64,000 nucleotides of DNA from Lenzites betulinus (lineage: Eukaryota; Basidiomycota; Agaricomycetes; Polyporales; Polyporaceae). Within the stretch, counting starts at the first letter, position 1; the number at the start of each line of letters is the position of its first letter. The stretch is taken from assembly GCA_022264855.1 (NCBI GenBank), contig JABYQU010000010.1:124001-188000 (forward strand), in the 5' to 3' direction. Below are positions 31,914 through 42,806 of this stretch, in pieces. The notes under the pieces are model-generated. The model worked only from the letters and a program-made list of their open reading frames with translations. It ran no database searches and was not told the DNA's origin. Position numbers and translations under genes: made by a program.

Positions 31914-33378
31914 ATGCCAAGCGACCTAGACAAGTTCGTGCTCGTGCTCGTCCGATACCCGCGCTTCTTGTTCAGCTCCCACACGCGCCAGACAGATCGA
32001 ACAACTCCTCCGCTGCGAACCCATCTCCGAGGAGCAAGTGAAGCGGCTATGTATCAAGGCGCGTGAAATCCTCATTGAAGAAGCCAATGTGCAAACGGTA
32101 GATTCCCCCGTAACAGTAAGTACCCCCGCAATTCTGGCGCGAGGAGACGAACGCGTAGAATGACACAGGGCGCGAGATATGCGGAGACATACACGGCCAG
32201 TTCTGGGACATGATGGAGCTCTTCAAGGTTGGCGGACCTTGTCCAGAGACAAACTACCTCTTCATGGGTGCGCACCCCTTTTCCTGCCACCCCCCGGGTC
32301 TTTGCTCTTCCTCACGCTCACACACCCAATCCCCGCGCGCCCAGGCGACTTCGTCGACCGCGGCTTCTACAGCGTCGAGACGTTCCTGCTGCTGCTCGCG
32401 CTCAAGGTGCGCTACCCGGAGCGCATGACGCTCATCCGCGGGAACCACGAGTCGCGGCAGATCACGCAGGTGTACGGCTTCTACGACGAGTGCCAGCGCA
32501 AGTACGGGAGCAGCAACGTCTGGCGCTGGTGCTGCGAGGTGTTCGACTACCTCGCGCTCGGCGCGATCGTCGACGGCCGCGTCTTCTGCGTCCATGGCGG
32601 CCTCAGCCCCAGTTTGCAGGGCATCGACCAGGTGCGTGCGCGCGCGCTTCGGAGGGTGGTTCAGGGTTCAGGGTCTTCCACGCGGTGCTTAAATCCCTTA
32701 CCACAGATACGCACGATCGACAGGAAACAGGAAGTCCCCCACGATGGCGCGATGTGCGACCTTCTCTGGTCCGACCCTGACGGTACGTCCATGCCTACTA
32801 CCCCACTCCCCCGCCCGCCCGCCTCCGCCCGCTCTCGAGACCACACCAGGCTCACGCCCACCCCCACGGCGCGCAGACATCACCGGGTGGGGCATCTCCC
32901 CGCGCGGCGCAGGCTACCTCTTCGGCGCCGACATCACGAAGGTGTTCGCGCACCGGAACGGGATCGACCTCATCGCGCGCGCGCACCAGCTCGCGATGGA
33001 GGGCTACCGGCTCATGTTCGACAAGGCGATCGTGACCGTGTGGAGCGCGCCCAACTACTGCTACCGGTGCGTGCGTGCGCGCGCCATCCCGCCCTCATCT
33101 CTCGCGCTCTCGTGTGGGGTGGTGGGGTGGGGTGGGGTGATGTGGGGTGATGTGGGTTATGGGGCTGACGGAGAAGTGATAGATGCGGAAACGTCGCGTC
33201 CATCTTGGAGCTCGACGAGCATTTGGCACAGGAGTACAAGGTGTTCGCACACGCCCCAGCGGTCAGTGATGTCCTGAGGAGCTCTGGGTGCAGAATGACG
33301 CGGCTGACGTGCGTGTTGCTTATGCAGGATGTCCGGTCTATACCCGCAAAACGGCCACCGGCGGACTATTTCCTCTAG
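31914..33378 (+). CDS. PPH3: Protein phosphatase 4 catalytic subunit (PP2A-family)
   Basis: Exons 31914..31933 (20 nt), 31992..32115, 32177..32267, 32345..32631, 32707..32782, 32877..33066, 33183..33261, 33328..33378 (305 aa; human PP4C is 307). The PPP-family metal and catalytic motifs GDIHGQF, GDFVDRG and RGNHES are intact, with [22 protein letters not shown] and [12 protein letters not shown]. The N-terminus ([17 protein letters not shown]) and GKx-type C-terminus ([12 protein letters not shown]) fit PP4 rather than PP2A or PP6. The Leu C-terminus is the site of carboxymethylation in this family. PP4 acts in DNA-damage checkpoint recovery and other nuclear processes. Intron 6 is the longest in the gene (116 nt) and very G-rich. 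Confidence 0.92.
33114..33165 (+). other. G-rich tract in PP4 intron 6 (potential G-quadruplex)
   Basis: At least seven runs of three or four G, spaced by 1-5 nt, lie on the coding strand within the 33067-33182 intron. This satisfies the usual G4 sequence pattern. Seen in sequence only; structure and function are not shown. Confidence 0.6.
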
Positions 33379-34888
33379 ATCTTCAGTGCTCCCCATTTGT
33401 ACTTTGCCATACCATGTATTGTACGGCTGTAGCCCTAATCCACCCCTGCGGCACACCCTCGTTCGTTCTCGCTCTTCTTGCTTGTCCCCGCGGTCAACGC
33501 TTTGCACGTATAGAAGCCAAGGGAGACAACATAGCGGTAAGTTTAGAATGGACAGGGAATTAATAGGAAGCAAATAGGGCCGCGCTCGGCCGGGAGGCAT
33601 TTGAGTAATGCTCAAGAGCTTATGCTGTGTGTACGTACCGATTGGGGCTCGACGCGCGTAGGGTCGTATTGACGCAGAACAGGTCTATTACAGCTGTTAT
33701 CTAATCGATAGGCCCCTGGGAAAAATAATTGCGGACAGCGGTTTCAGGCGGCGACGGCGGGGAGGATGCGGGTGTGCATGCCGAGGGCGCGTAGCTCTTC
33801 GCGCTGCCCGCTACCTGCCAAACCGACTGTTACCGCATCACGCGAAGCGTCGCCGCCCCGTCTGGGCTTGAACGCCTCTGTGTGTGTTTTTTCACGGGGG
33901 CCTATCGATCTGAGAACAGCTGTATAAGTCGCCGCCGGGAGCGACATCGTATACTAGCAGAAGCACCGAGTCGGCTGTACCTTAGGGAATACTCCCAAGG
34001 GATACCCTTCTCATCCCACACACGCCGGCCTTCAAACAGCCAAGCATGGACGGCACACGGCGGGATTCAATATCGCTTCCCGCCGTCGCACGAGGCGGGC
34101 CCTGCAGTCCGCGTCCGCGTCCGACGGCGCACGGCCACATCCCCCATGTATATGGCTACCTGACCCACCGTGCTGATTCGTGCTGATTCATCCCAGTGAC
34201 ATGCCCCGCACCCTGACGAGGACGGGGAGTCGGGACGGGGGCGAGCCGTGCGGCACGGCAAGCAGGACGACGCCCCGCACTCGGCGCGCAGCCCTGAAAT
34301 ACCGTGCTGATGCCCGACCAGAACCGTGGACGTGCGTGATGCCGCCGTCGTGACGAACAACACCGTGCTCACTCTGAGACTGAGCAGCGAGCAGAACAAA
34401 TGTGACGGACAGATCCGCGCTGGAAGTGTGCATGGGCACTCGGCGGCGGTGGCCTGAGGGGAGGCATGCACGCAGAAACGTAGAACGTACGTACGCAGCA
34501 CCAGCAGCGGCTGATACGCGTCCTCGTCGACGCGGGGAGCAATATTACCTAACCCGGCGGCGGGGGTGCAGTAAGTACTGCACTGGTGGTTGTCCATACG
34601 CGGCAGGCGACGCGGACTCGGAGGGCCACTCCGGAATTCCGCTCGCCGCAAACGCGAGCCAGGGCGCGCCGCATTGACGGAGTCCTGCTCCGTGCGCGTG
34701 CGCGTGCCGGCCCTGTCGAGATGTCCTCGCTCGGGGGGACGACTGTCCACTGCCGGCGGGGATGCCCAGGGTGCGCCAGGGTGGCAGGGTCGCGATCGCC
34801 CGATGCGCGTGCCCCGCCAGTGCCCTCCGGTGCCACGCTCCACAACACCCCGCGATCTGTGCAGTCGCGCAGCGGCGTTGTGCACATG

Positions 34889-34930
34889 CTGCGGGATGCT
34901 GCGGGATGTTGCGGGATGTTGCGAGGTGCT
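34889..34930 (+). repeat. Short tandem repeat, 10-nt unit
   Basis: Three consecutive copies of GCGGGATG(C/T)T followed by a degenerate fourth (GCGAGGTGCT). Confidence 0.85.
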
Positions 34931-36712
34931 GCCCGCGCGCGGGCTTGGAACTTGGATGTGTACGCGGGGGTAGGCGAGTGTGTATCGTGATTCGTGATCA
35001 TCGGGCAGCATTGACTGCTGATGCTAGATGCTAGATGCCAGCAGCGGGGGCGGCGATGCCCAGTACCAGTGCCAGCAGGCAGGGCGACGGTCGAACCTTC
35101 TAGCAGCAGGCGTCGTTCGAACCTTCCAGCTCAAGATTCGGGTGTATGTGTGGGCTATTTCGGGGCAGGGCGACGACGACGACGCTAGGTCCGTATTGCT
35201 CGCGGCTGGGCGCACACAAAGGAATCAGCGCGCATACGTGGCGGGGGGATGTCGCTCGAGGTCGAGGTCGAGGCATCGCGTGCACCTCCGGGGCCCTCTC
35301 GGAGCCTGGCCGTGAAGCTTTGAAGTTTGAAGCTTGAATGTCCGGACATCCGAGATCGACCGCAGTCCGAATTGGCAGCGCACGCAAATCCGCGCCATCC
35401 GGGCACTTACCAAGATGAAAATCGCCCCGGGAACGAACACGAATTTGACTGCCTGCCCCCACCGGGGATAGTGCCTATGTGAATTACGACGGCTTACCCC
35501 GAAGGCCCGCACGCTTGACGTCCACTCGGAAGCTTCGAATTCGCCCCGCCGCCGGCAGATGCTATTATGATGGGGTGCGCGGGTCCCTGGCACTGCGAGG
35601 GGGCGAGGGACGCAGGGTGCAGGAGGGAAGCGAAGGGAGGGAAGCGCAGGGATGATGCGTGATGCGTGATCCCTGCATGACGCCGGGCGCACCGAACACC
35701 TGGAGGCTGGGATGCTGGGATGCCCCATGGAGGCTGAGAAGGACGCGGAAGCAGACTCGGAGGAGGCAGCCCAGTCGAGACCCACTGGCAGGACGGACTC
35801 GGAGTAGACCCAGGACGGACTCGGAGCAGGCCCAGAAAAGAGTACGCCACGCGAGGCGCGCCCGAGCTCAGCAAACGCCGCCGAGTCTGAGATAAACATA
35901 CACACCGGTAGGGGCCCAAAGAATAGCACCAGCACGAGCGCGACGACTGCCAGAGCCACCGCTCCACCACCAGTGCTGCCAGCCAGGCGAACAGACAGAC
36001 AGCCGGGCACCGCGACGCGCGCGCGCCGCACGTGGCAGCGCGCACGCACGGGAGGCAGTACGCCTCCCTCCCGATCGATTCTCGAGTGCTCCCCGGCGAG
36101 GCGCGCCTCGATCGTCTCCTCTCCAGCCCCTCTCCCTCGCGAGCGGGCGTGACAACGACAATGTCGAGTGGACGAGGTCGAGGGGACGATCGACAACACC
36201 GCGCGCGCGCGCCACGGTCACTCGCGCGCACCACGCGAGCATCAACGCCCGCGCGTGACAGGAGCAGCGGGCGCGCGCTGCGGGCCTGCGGTGCGGAGTC
36301 GTCCGTATGCGTGCGTGCGAGAGCTGGAGTGCGGGTGATATTGAATATGGACACGGCGCGACCCTGGGGCTGCGTACAATCCCAAGGAGAATTGCCCGCC
36401 GCAGAGCACGGAGCGCGGCCACGTGCCACGTGGACGCGTGGGGTGGCGGAGGCGCGAATTGGGTCCGCGGCGCGAAACGTCTGCACGCGGTCGGAGTCTT
36501 GGCGGGGCTGCTGCACGCCGCGGAGCGTCGGAGCGCGGTTCCGCATGTTCCGCGTCGTGGCGGCGTCACGCACGCGCACGATGAGAGCACTCGAGCCTCG
36601 AGCGAGTAGCGGTCTGTACCTGGAACTTCTCCCGGTATAATAGTCGAGCTCTGCTCCCGACGTCGGCGCCTCGTCTGAACCACGCCAATTTGATTGAACA
36701 TCGATAGTTCTT

Positions 36713-36733
36713 CGCGTCGCGTCGCGTCGCGTC
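36713..36733 (+). repeat. Pentanucleotide array (GTCGC)n
   Basis: Four uninterrupted GTCGC-type units within the gene-poor region. Confidence 0.85.
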
Positions 36734-37480
36734 GTGTTGCACCGAGCGGGCGTAGAGAAATGAAAATTGAAGAGCTCGGAGCTTGAAGCTGTAGCGGGGA
36801 GGGCGCGCCACGCGCCACGCGGCAGGGGTGTGTATAATGATAATATTATACGGGGAGCAGCGCGTCGCGTCGCGGAGTGTGCGCGTACGCGAAGTACGTC
36901 GTACGTACGGGCGAGTGACCGCAAAAAGAGCGTCGCCCGCGCCCGCGCAACTTGAACCAGAAATATCCGCATCGTGCTGTTCGTGCGCGACCAAAAAAAA
37001 GACCATGGCAGTGGCAGCACAAACATACACACCTGTCCCTGTGTGCTGGCGGTGGCTGCGACGCCACCCCAGAATAAGCATAGTGGGGGTGCCGGTAACG
37101 GTCTGAGGCGTCGGGCACTGCTGCAGCACGAGATGAGACACGGGCGGCGGTCAGGCGGTTTACGAGACAGCGAGACACCCCGCGCTGGAGCCTGGCGCCG
37201 GCCCCCCTCGCGCGCGCGCGCACATACACGGGGCCTGGCTCGTCGCGCGTGGCGTTGGGGGCGACAGCCGTCGAGGATGCCGGCGAAGCGTCGGGTGAGG
37301 CGTGCCGGCGGGGCACACCCACGGGCGCGCGCGCGCGCGACGGAGCCGTCCCGAAGCAGAATGGCCGGGCCCAGCGCGCGGGCGGGGCTGGCCATTGCAC
37401 TCGGGGGCGGCGTATTCAATTATGGCCGGTCGTGCGCGGGTGATGGGGGGCCCTGAAAGCGGTTCGCTGTCTCATCCTGT

Positions 37481-37502
37481 TGTGCGTGCGTGCGTGCGTG
37501 CG
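37481..37502 (+). repeat. Tetranucleotide array (GTGC)n
   Basis: Five uninterrupted GTGC units. Confidence 0.85.
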
Positions 37503-38755
37503 GCTGAGCGACGGAGAGACTGGGACTGCCAGGACTGCGCAGGCGGCGTTGTTGGTGGGCGAGCGGGTGGTGTCACCCCGGCGCGCTGGAGATCAAATCC
37601 ATTTCGCAAAAGCAAGACTCCGGGCGGCAGCGGCAGCGGCGAGACAGCGTGCGCGCCGATTCGCGAATATTGGGGGCCGCGGCGGTGTGACGTATGCGGA
37701 CGTACTGCGGGCTGGCTGGTAGCGCAGCGCGGCGAATGGGGCGACGGAGCATGGGTGGTTACGAGAGGGAGCAGTTGGTGATTGGCCTGGGGGCCGTCGC
37801 GCGGTGTGCCTGGAGGCTCCCAGCGGGGGGCGAGCGAATGGGAGGGGGGCAGGTGACGCGGGGAGAGGCCGCGGAAGAGGCACGGAGGGGGGTGCGGCGA
37901 CGAAAATAATGGGAGGGGGGAGGCAGGCTTCTCGGCGATGGCCTAGTGGCGAAGGCAGTCACGTTGGGCGAGTGTGCGGTAGCACGAGGCGGCACGAGGA
38001 CCTGCGGCGGCGCGGGCGCTGGGCGTGCGTTGGGCGTGGGCCGCGGAGCGACTGGGCGGCCTTCGCGAGGGGAAAGAGACCGGGTTCATTATGCGGTGCG
38101 CCGCCTGGAGAGTGGGTGGGCGGGCGGGCGAGGCGAATTCAGGAAGAGGAAGATGTACACAACGAGGGATCCCAGCACAATCACTGCTCGAAACGTGGAC
38201 GCCACGGCTCCTGTAGTCGTCGTCGATTGCCGAAGATTGCTCAGAAGCCCCTGCCCTGCGCGCGCGCCTCGCCCACTCGTCCTCCCGGCTGGCGAGGGCG
38301 TGTCGTGGCGTGTGCTGGCTGCCGACTGAACAGCGTGTCGCGCGCGGGGGGCGCGCGAGGAGGCGCGCCGGGCACGGAGGACAGGCGCGCGGAGGAGACG
38401 AGTCGGGGAGATGCCGGCGGGATCGGGCGTCTAGATTGAGTGGAGGTGATCTGCCCCGCCGGATATGGCGCATGCTTACCAGGGCGGCGGACAGAGACGC
38501 CGAGAGGGAGCCCGCGCTCAGCCGCGCTCGCTCGCTCTCTGCTTCTCGTCCCAGTCCCAAAACATACATATCTAAGCCTGCCCTGCCTCCCACCCTCCTG
38601 TCTTCCTCCTCCCCTCCTCCTCCCACCTGCCCTGTCCCCGCCGCCCAATTCCAATTCTCTGTATCCGCTTCCCGCTCCCGCACCACCCGCCGCCACCGTT
38701 CGCCAACCCGTCTTCGCGATCACGCTAGCCTGACGTCCTAGCCGAGTCCTCCACC

Positions 38756-40967
38756 ATGTCCCACTCCCCCTCCAGCCCTGACCACCCCTCGCCCTCGCCC
38801 CACGACCCCTACGACCCCGACCTCCCCCCACCGAGCCCTCCGCCTCCCACCACCAACGCAAGCGCCACATCTGCCAGATATGCAATCGTGCCTTTACCAC
38901 CTCCGGCCACCTCTCCCGCCACACCCGCATCCACACCGGCGAGCGCAACCACAAGTGCCCCTACCCCGGCTGCGAAACACGCTGTTCTCGCCAGGACAAC
39001 CTCCAGCAGCAGTCAGTATCTCCCTCTCTCTTCTCCCCCTCCGGCATTTCCCCGTTGCCCCCTCTCATCTTTCCTCGGCGCGTCTGTGCGCGTTGCGACC
39101 CTGCCTGCGCACAGACGCGCCCTTCCCCCGTCCGCCGTGCCCGCTCTAAACTCACCCTCTCCACAGCTACCGCATCCACCTCTCTCCGGGCTCCCGCAGG
39201 CACTCCGGCTCCGCCACTCGCGCTGCCATGAGCCGAGCCACCTCTGACCGCCCGCGCTCCGCCCGCAAGCGCTCGAGGAACGAGTCCCAAGACCCCGCCT
39301 CGCCCGCCCCGCCGTCCCCAGCGCCCTCGCCGCCTCTGGACCCGCCCCCGCTCACGCCCGCCTACCAGGCCCTCGTGCCCCCCGCCGCCCCGCCCGCCCA
39401 CGCCTCTCCCACGGACATCCCGGAGCCGCCCGACACCCCGCCGCCCCTCGCACAGGCCTACCCCGCGCTACCGCCGCCTTCAGCGCCCGTCTACGCGCAG
39501 CTCCCGCTGCCCGAGCGCGACGCCGGGCACTCCGCCCGGTCCTCGCCCGAGGCGTCCTACAACTCCCCGGTGTCCTACCCGCACGCAGCCCTCGCCGCCG
39601 CTGCCGCGGCGCCCTATCCCCAATACGAGGAGCACGCGTACCCGGCTTCCCAGGACAGCCGCGCCTCGTCCTCGTTCGGGCGCGCCACCGGGGATGATCC
39701 GCGGTGGGCGTATCCCCAGCAGCAGCAGCAGTCGTACCCGAGCAGCGAGTCCGACCGCTACTCGCCCGCATCGCCCGTCGCGCACGTCCAGTACGCGGCG
39801 CCCGCGTCCCCGGGCGACGCCTACCACCGCGCCGCGGGCTCCGGCGGCTATGCGCTTGCTCAGCAGGACTCCGTCGGGTACTATAACCAGTTCCAGCCCC
39901 GCCAGTCGAGTAATGCCGCCCTCGTCACGGCGTCTGCGCACCAGCAGCAGAGCAGCAACCGCCACTCGATCGCACACATCTCGAACCCCGTCGTGCGCCA
40001 GCACTCGCCCGCGTCCTCCGCCTCCCCCGCCGCCAGCCACCCCTCCACGCCCGGCGGCGCGTACGCGTCCTACGTCCCCAGCGCGATCGGCAGCTACGCC
40101 GAGTCGCCCCCCGGCAGCGCGAGCCCCTCCGCGCCCCCCTCCTCCGCGCTCCCGCTGCCCTCGGGGCTCGTCGGCCCCGCCGCCGCCGCGTACTCCTACG
40201 ACACCACCTCCGCCACCGCCGCCACCACGACGTCGAACTCGCTCGCGGGCGCCGGGTACGCGCTCCCCTCGCTCCCCCCGCAGGCACCGCAGGACTACGA
40301 CCGCATCCTGCCGAGCCTCTCGCCCGCGCACGCGCGCGACCCCTCGTCAGCATTCGCGTACGGCGGCGGCGCGGCGGGCTCATACGTATCGCGCCGCGCG
40401 TCGCCCCCGCCGGTGCTCGCGCCCATCCATGTGCGGCGCGATGCCGGCGCAGCGGCCGCGGCCGCGCAGCCGCGGCGGAGCTCCGGGGGCCACGCGTTCT
40501 CCTACGCGCCGCACGCGCACGCTCCCACGTACGCCTCGTCCTCGTATGGATCGGCGGCGGGCGGGAGCAGCGCGGGGTATTACTACCACCACCAACAGAC
40601 GCAGCAGCAGCAGGGACAAGAGGTTGGGCACGGCGATCGGGACCCGTCGCCGGACTCGGCGGGGACGGCTGCGGAGCAGTATCTGGAGCTGCACCAGCCG
40701 CAGGGGCAGCGCGGCGCGCACCACGGCCACCATAACGCGCACCACCACAACCACAGCGGCAGCCACCACGACGCTCACGGCCACAGCGGCGGCAACGGCC
40801 ACGGCAGCACACACGGCGCGCACCACGACAGCCACGCGCAGTACATGCAGACGGGCGTAGGCCTGCTCGGCGGCGGCGGCGGCGCGCAGCACGCGGGGTA
40901 CCACCCCGCGTCGGCGTGGCGCGCGGAGGAGTATCATCGCGGGCGGAGCGGGCTGGTCACGCAGTGA
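38756..40967 (+). CDS. C2H2 zinc-finger transcription factor (Nrg1-like), with apparent frameshift
   Basis: Exons 38756..39011 and 39167..40967, about 685 aa if one base is missing near 38857. The start ATG has a good context (ccaccATG) and opens [20 protein letters not shown]. The zinc-finger frame ([45 protein letters not shown]) lies in a different frame from that ATG, and no GT donor exists between them that could restore it. The intron splits finger 2 inside the His codon of [12 protein letters not shown]. The pairing GHLxRHxRIHTGExNHxCPYxGC matches the Nrg1 class of Tup1-dependent repressors. The rest is low complexity: Ser/Pro/Ala-rich, then a His-rich tract (about residues 590-640). 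Confidence 0.75.
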
Positions 40968-42806
40968 CTCAGCTTGCTCTGAGTGCGCTCGGTCTGAGGC
41001 CTCTGGGGGGAGGGGGGGAGAGGAGAGCACAGCCCGGGAGCCGGCCGCGTGCCCCCCTCCGGAGCTCCTATTCGTCGCGTTGTGTTTCGTTTCGTTTCGT
41101 GTCCTGGTTGCAGGCTGGCGGCTGGCGGCTGGCGGCTGGCGATCGGTGGGACGGGTGAAGAGCAAGAGCAGACTTGTGGGCGCCGCGCGGTGCGCGGTGC
41201 GCTTCTGGCGTCCTTCCCGGCTTCGCGGCTCCCACCCCCCGCTCGTTCCCACTGGCCCCGGCTGGTTTCCATCCCACCCCTTACAATTTCAACTTGCCGT
41301 TCGAACCTCGGGCGTTGGTTTCATCTCATCTCGCGAGGTCCCGCCGCTGGCGACGCGCCTTCTTCAATCTTGTCTTCTGAACCTCCCACCCCCGTCTGCC
41401 CTCCCGGAGCTTCGCGCAGCGCAGCGCCTCATCAACACCCCCTGCCTCGCCCCCGGTCTCGGTACTACTCTATTGCAGCACGCCCGCGCGTGCGTTCGGT
41501 CTCGGTCCTGGTCTCGGACTCGTTCGTCTGGTTGGTATGCACATGCTCCTCATCATCATCGACTCATCGCCCTCGCTCTGCCCTTCCGTCGCGCATCACA
41601 TATTCTCGCTCGCTCGCTCGCCGCTACACTACTCTCTCTCTCTCTTCCGCATGCACCCCACCATCTCCCCCGCCCCCGCCGCCGGTGCCATAAATGCATC
41701 CCCATACAAAATAAAACCCGCCGCCGCGCCGCCTATTTATCAGAGTCTGCCGTTCACGCTGTATAGTTTTCGCACATAGCCCTACACGCATATAGCCTAC
41801 CTGTCCGCCCATAGTCTTCCCGCTCCCCTGCTTGCCTGCTCCCGTCCGCCCGTCTGTCTGTCACATACTGTAGCCCACCTATTTCGTCCAGCGGCCCTCG
41901 CCCTGGAGCTTCTTGCGTACATACCCCCACCCCCTGCCTCCCCCAGCCTCTCCCCAGCCCGCCATGGCCGCTGCGAGTCCTGTACCGTCGCGCCGCCGCC
42001 GCTACATATATATCCGCATGCGAGCCCGTCTCTGTCGTGTATTGCCCGTGCACTGTGTATACGTATTCTTGCCGCGCCCCGTCTCCCGTCTATCGTCTAT
42101 CGTCCCCGCCCCCCGGTTGGATTGGATCTCCTATGCCCGCTAGCTGGCCGCTCTATAAGTAGTATTGCCCTATAGATCTCGTATTGAGAACCGCGTTATG
42201 CCATGGTCCGACCGCTCTCGCCACTCGCAGTCCAATCACGGCTATTCAAGTTCAAGTTCACGGCAGCAGCAGCCTCCCTGGGACTGTGGACAGGGCCGGA
42301 AGCCCCTGAGCGGGCGCAGTGGAATGGAGCCAGAGGCGAACGTTGTGGGGGTGTGTGTACGCTCGGCTCGCTCGGGGCCTGTACTCGCGTCCGTCCGGAA
42401 TTCCAGGAAGACGGAAGGCTGCAGGGACCAGCCTACTCGCCTCGGGCTGCGTAGGCTCCGGTGCGCGGGTGCGCGGCGTCGATTATGAATTCGAATATCA
42501 TACGCGGTGGGTAAGTCGCCCTGCAGCGCGTGAGAGCGTGGCCGGGGGCTATAGCACACTCGCAGCTGGTGAGATCGAGCACCATCTGCGCGTCACGCGT
42601 CATAGGAGGAGGAGGGGAGATGCCGGATCGGGCAGGACGCGGTGCAGCGATGCTCATCTAAGCCGAAAAAACAGCCGCGCCACTTTCTGCGCGAGTCTGC
42701 ACTCAATCCCTCCGCATCGATCCCTCCTCTCCCCGCCATCGCCCCCTCCCCGCCCGCCCGCGCCGACCTAGACATACCCAGCCAAAAGCCACACGCACAC
42801 ACGAAC
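40968..42806. other. Intergenic between the C2H2 factor gene and ARB1
   Basis: 1.8 kb holding the 3' flank of the zinc-finger gene and the ARB1 promoter. Contents: three GGCTGGC units at about 41114-41140, TTTCG repeats at about 41085-41100, and pyrimidine-rich tracts (about 41560-41680 and 42690-42780). No gene is recognised. Confidence 0.5.

Larger units (their letters stand above)
33379..38755. other. 5.4-kb gene-poor, GC-rich region upstream of the C2H2 factor gene
   Basis: No frame here has conserved motifs or consistent splice signals. The very long minus-strand open frames (for example 35494-37419) are Arg/Ala-rich artefacts of high GC content. Visible contents: three 10-nt GCGGGATG(C/T)T units plus a degenerate copy at 34889-34930; duplicated GGACGGACTCGGAG at about 35793 and 35813; a GTCGC pentamer array at 36713-36733; a GTGC tetramer array at 37481-37502; and a strongly pyrimidine-rich core promoter or 5'UTR tract from about 38575 to 38755. 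It most likely serves as an extended regulatory region, and an unrecognised noncoding transcript is possible. Confidence 0.5.

Noticed and set aside
35494..37419. 641-codon minus-strand open frame
   Set aside because: Arg/Ala/Ser-rich with no motif, overlapped by other equally long frames in a GC-rich region; typical of chance open frames at high GC.
39480..40812. Long minus-strand open frames opposite the C2H2 factor gene
   Set aside because: They mirror the low-complexity third-position GC bias of the sense exon; no domain.
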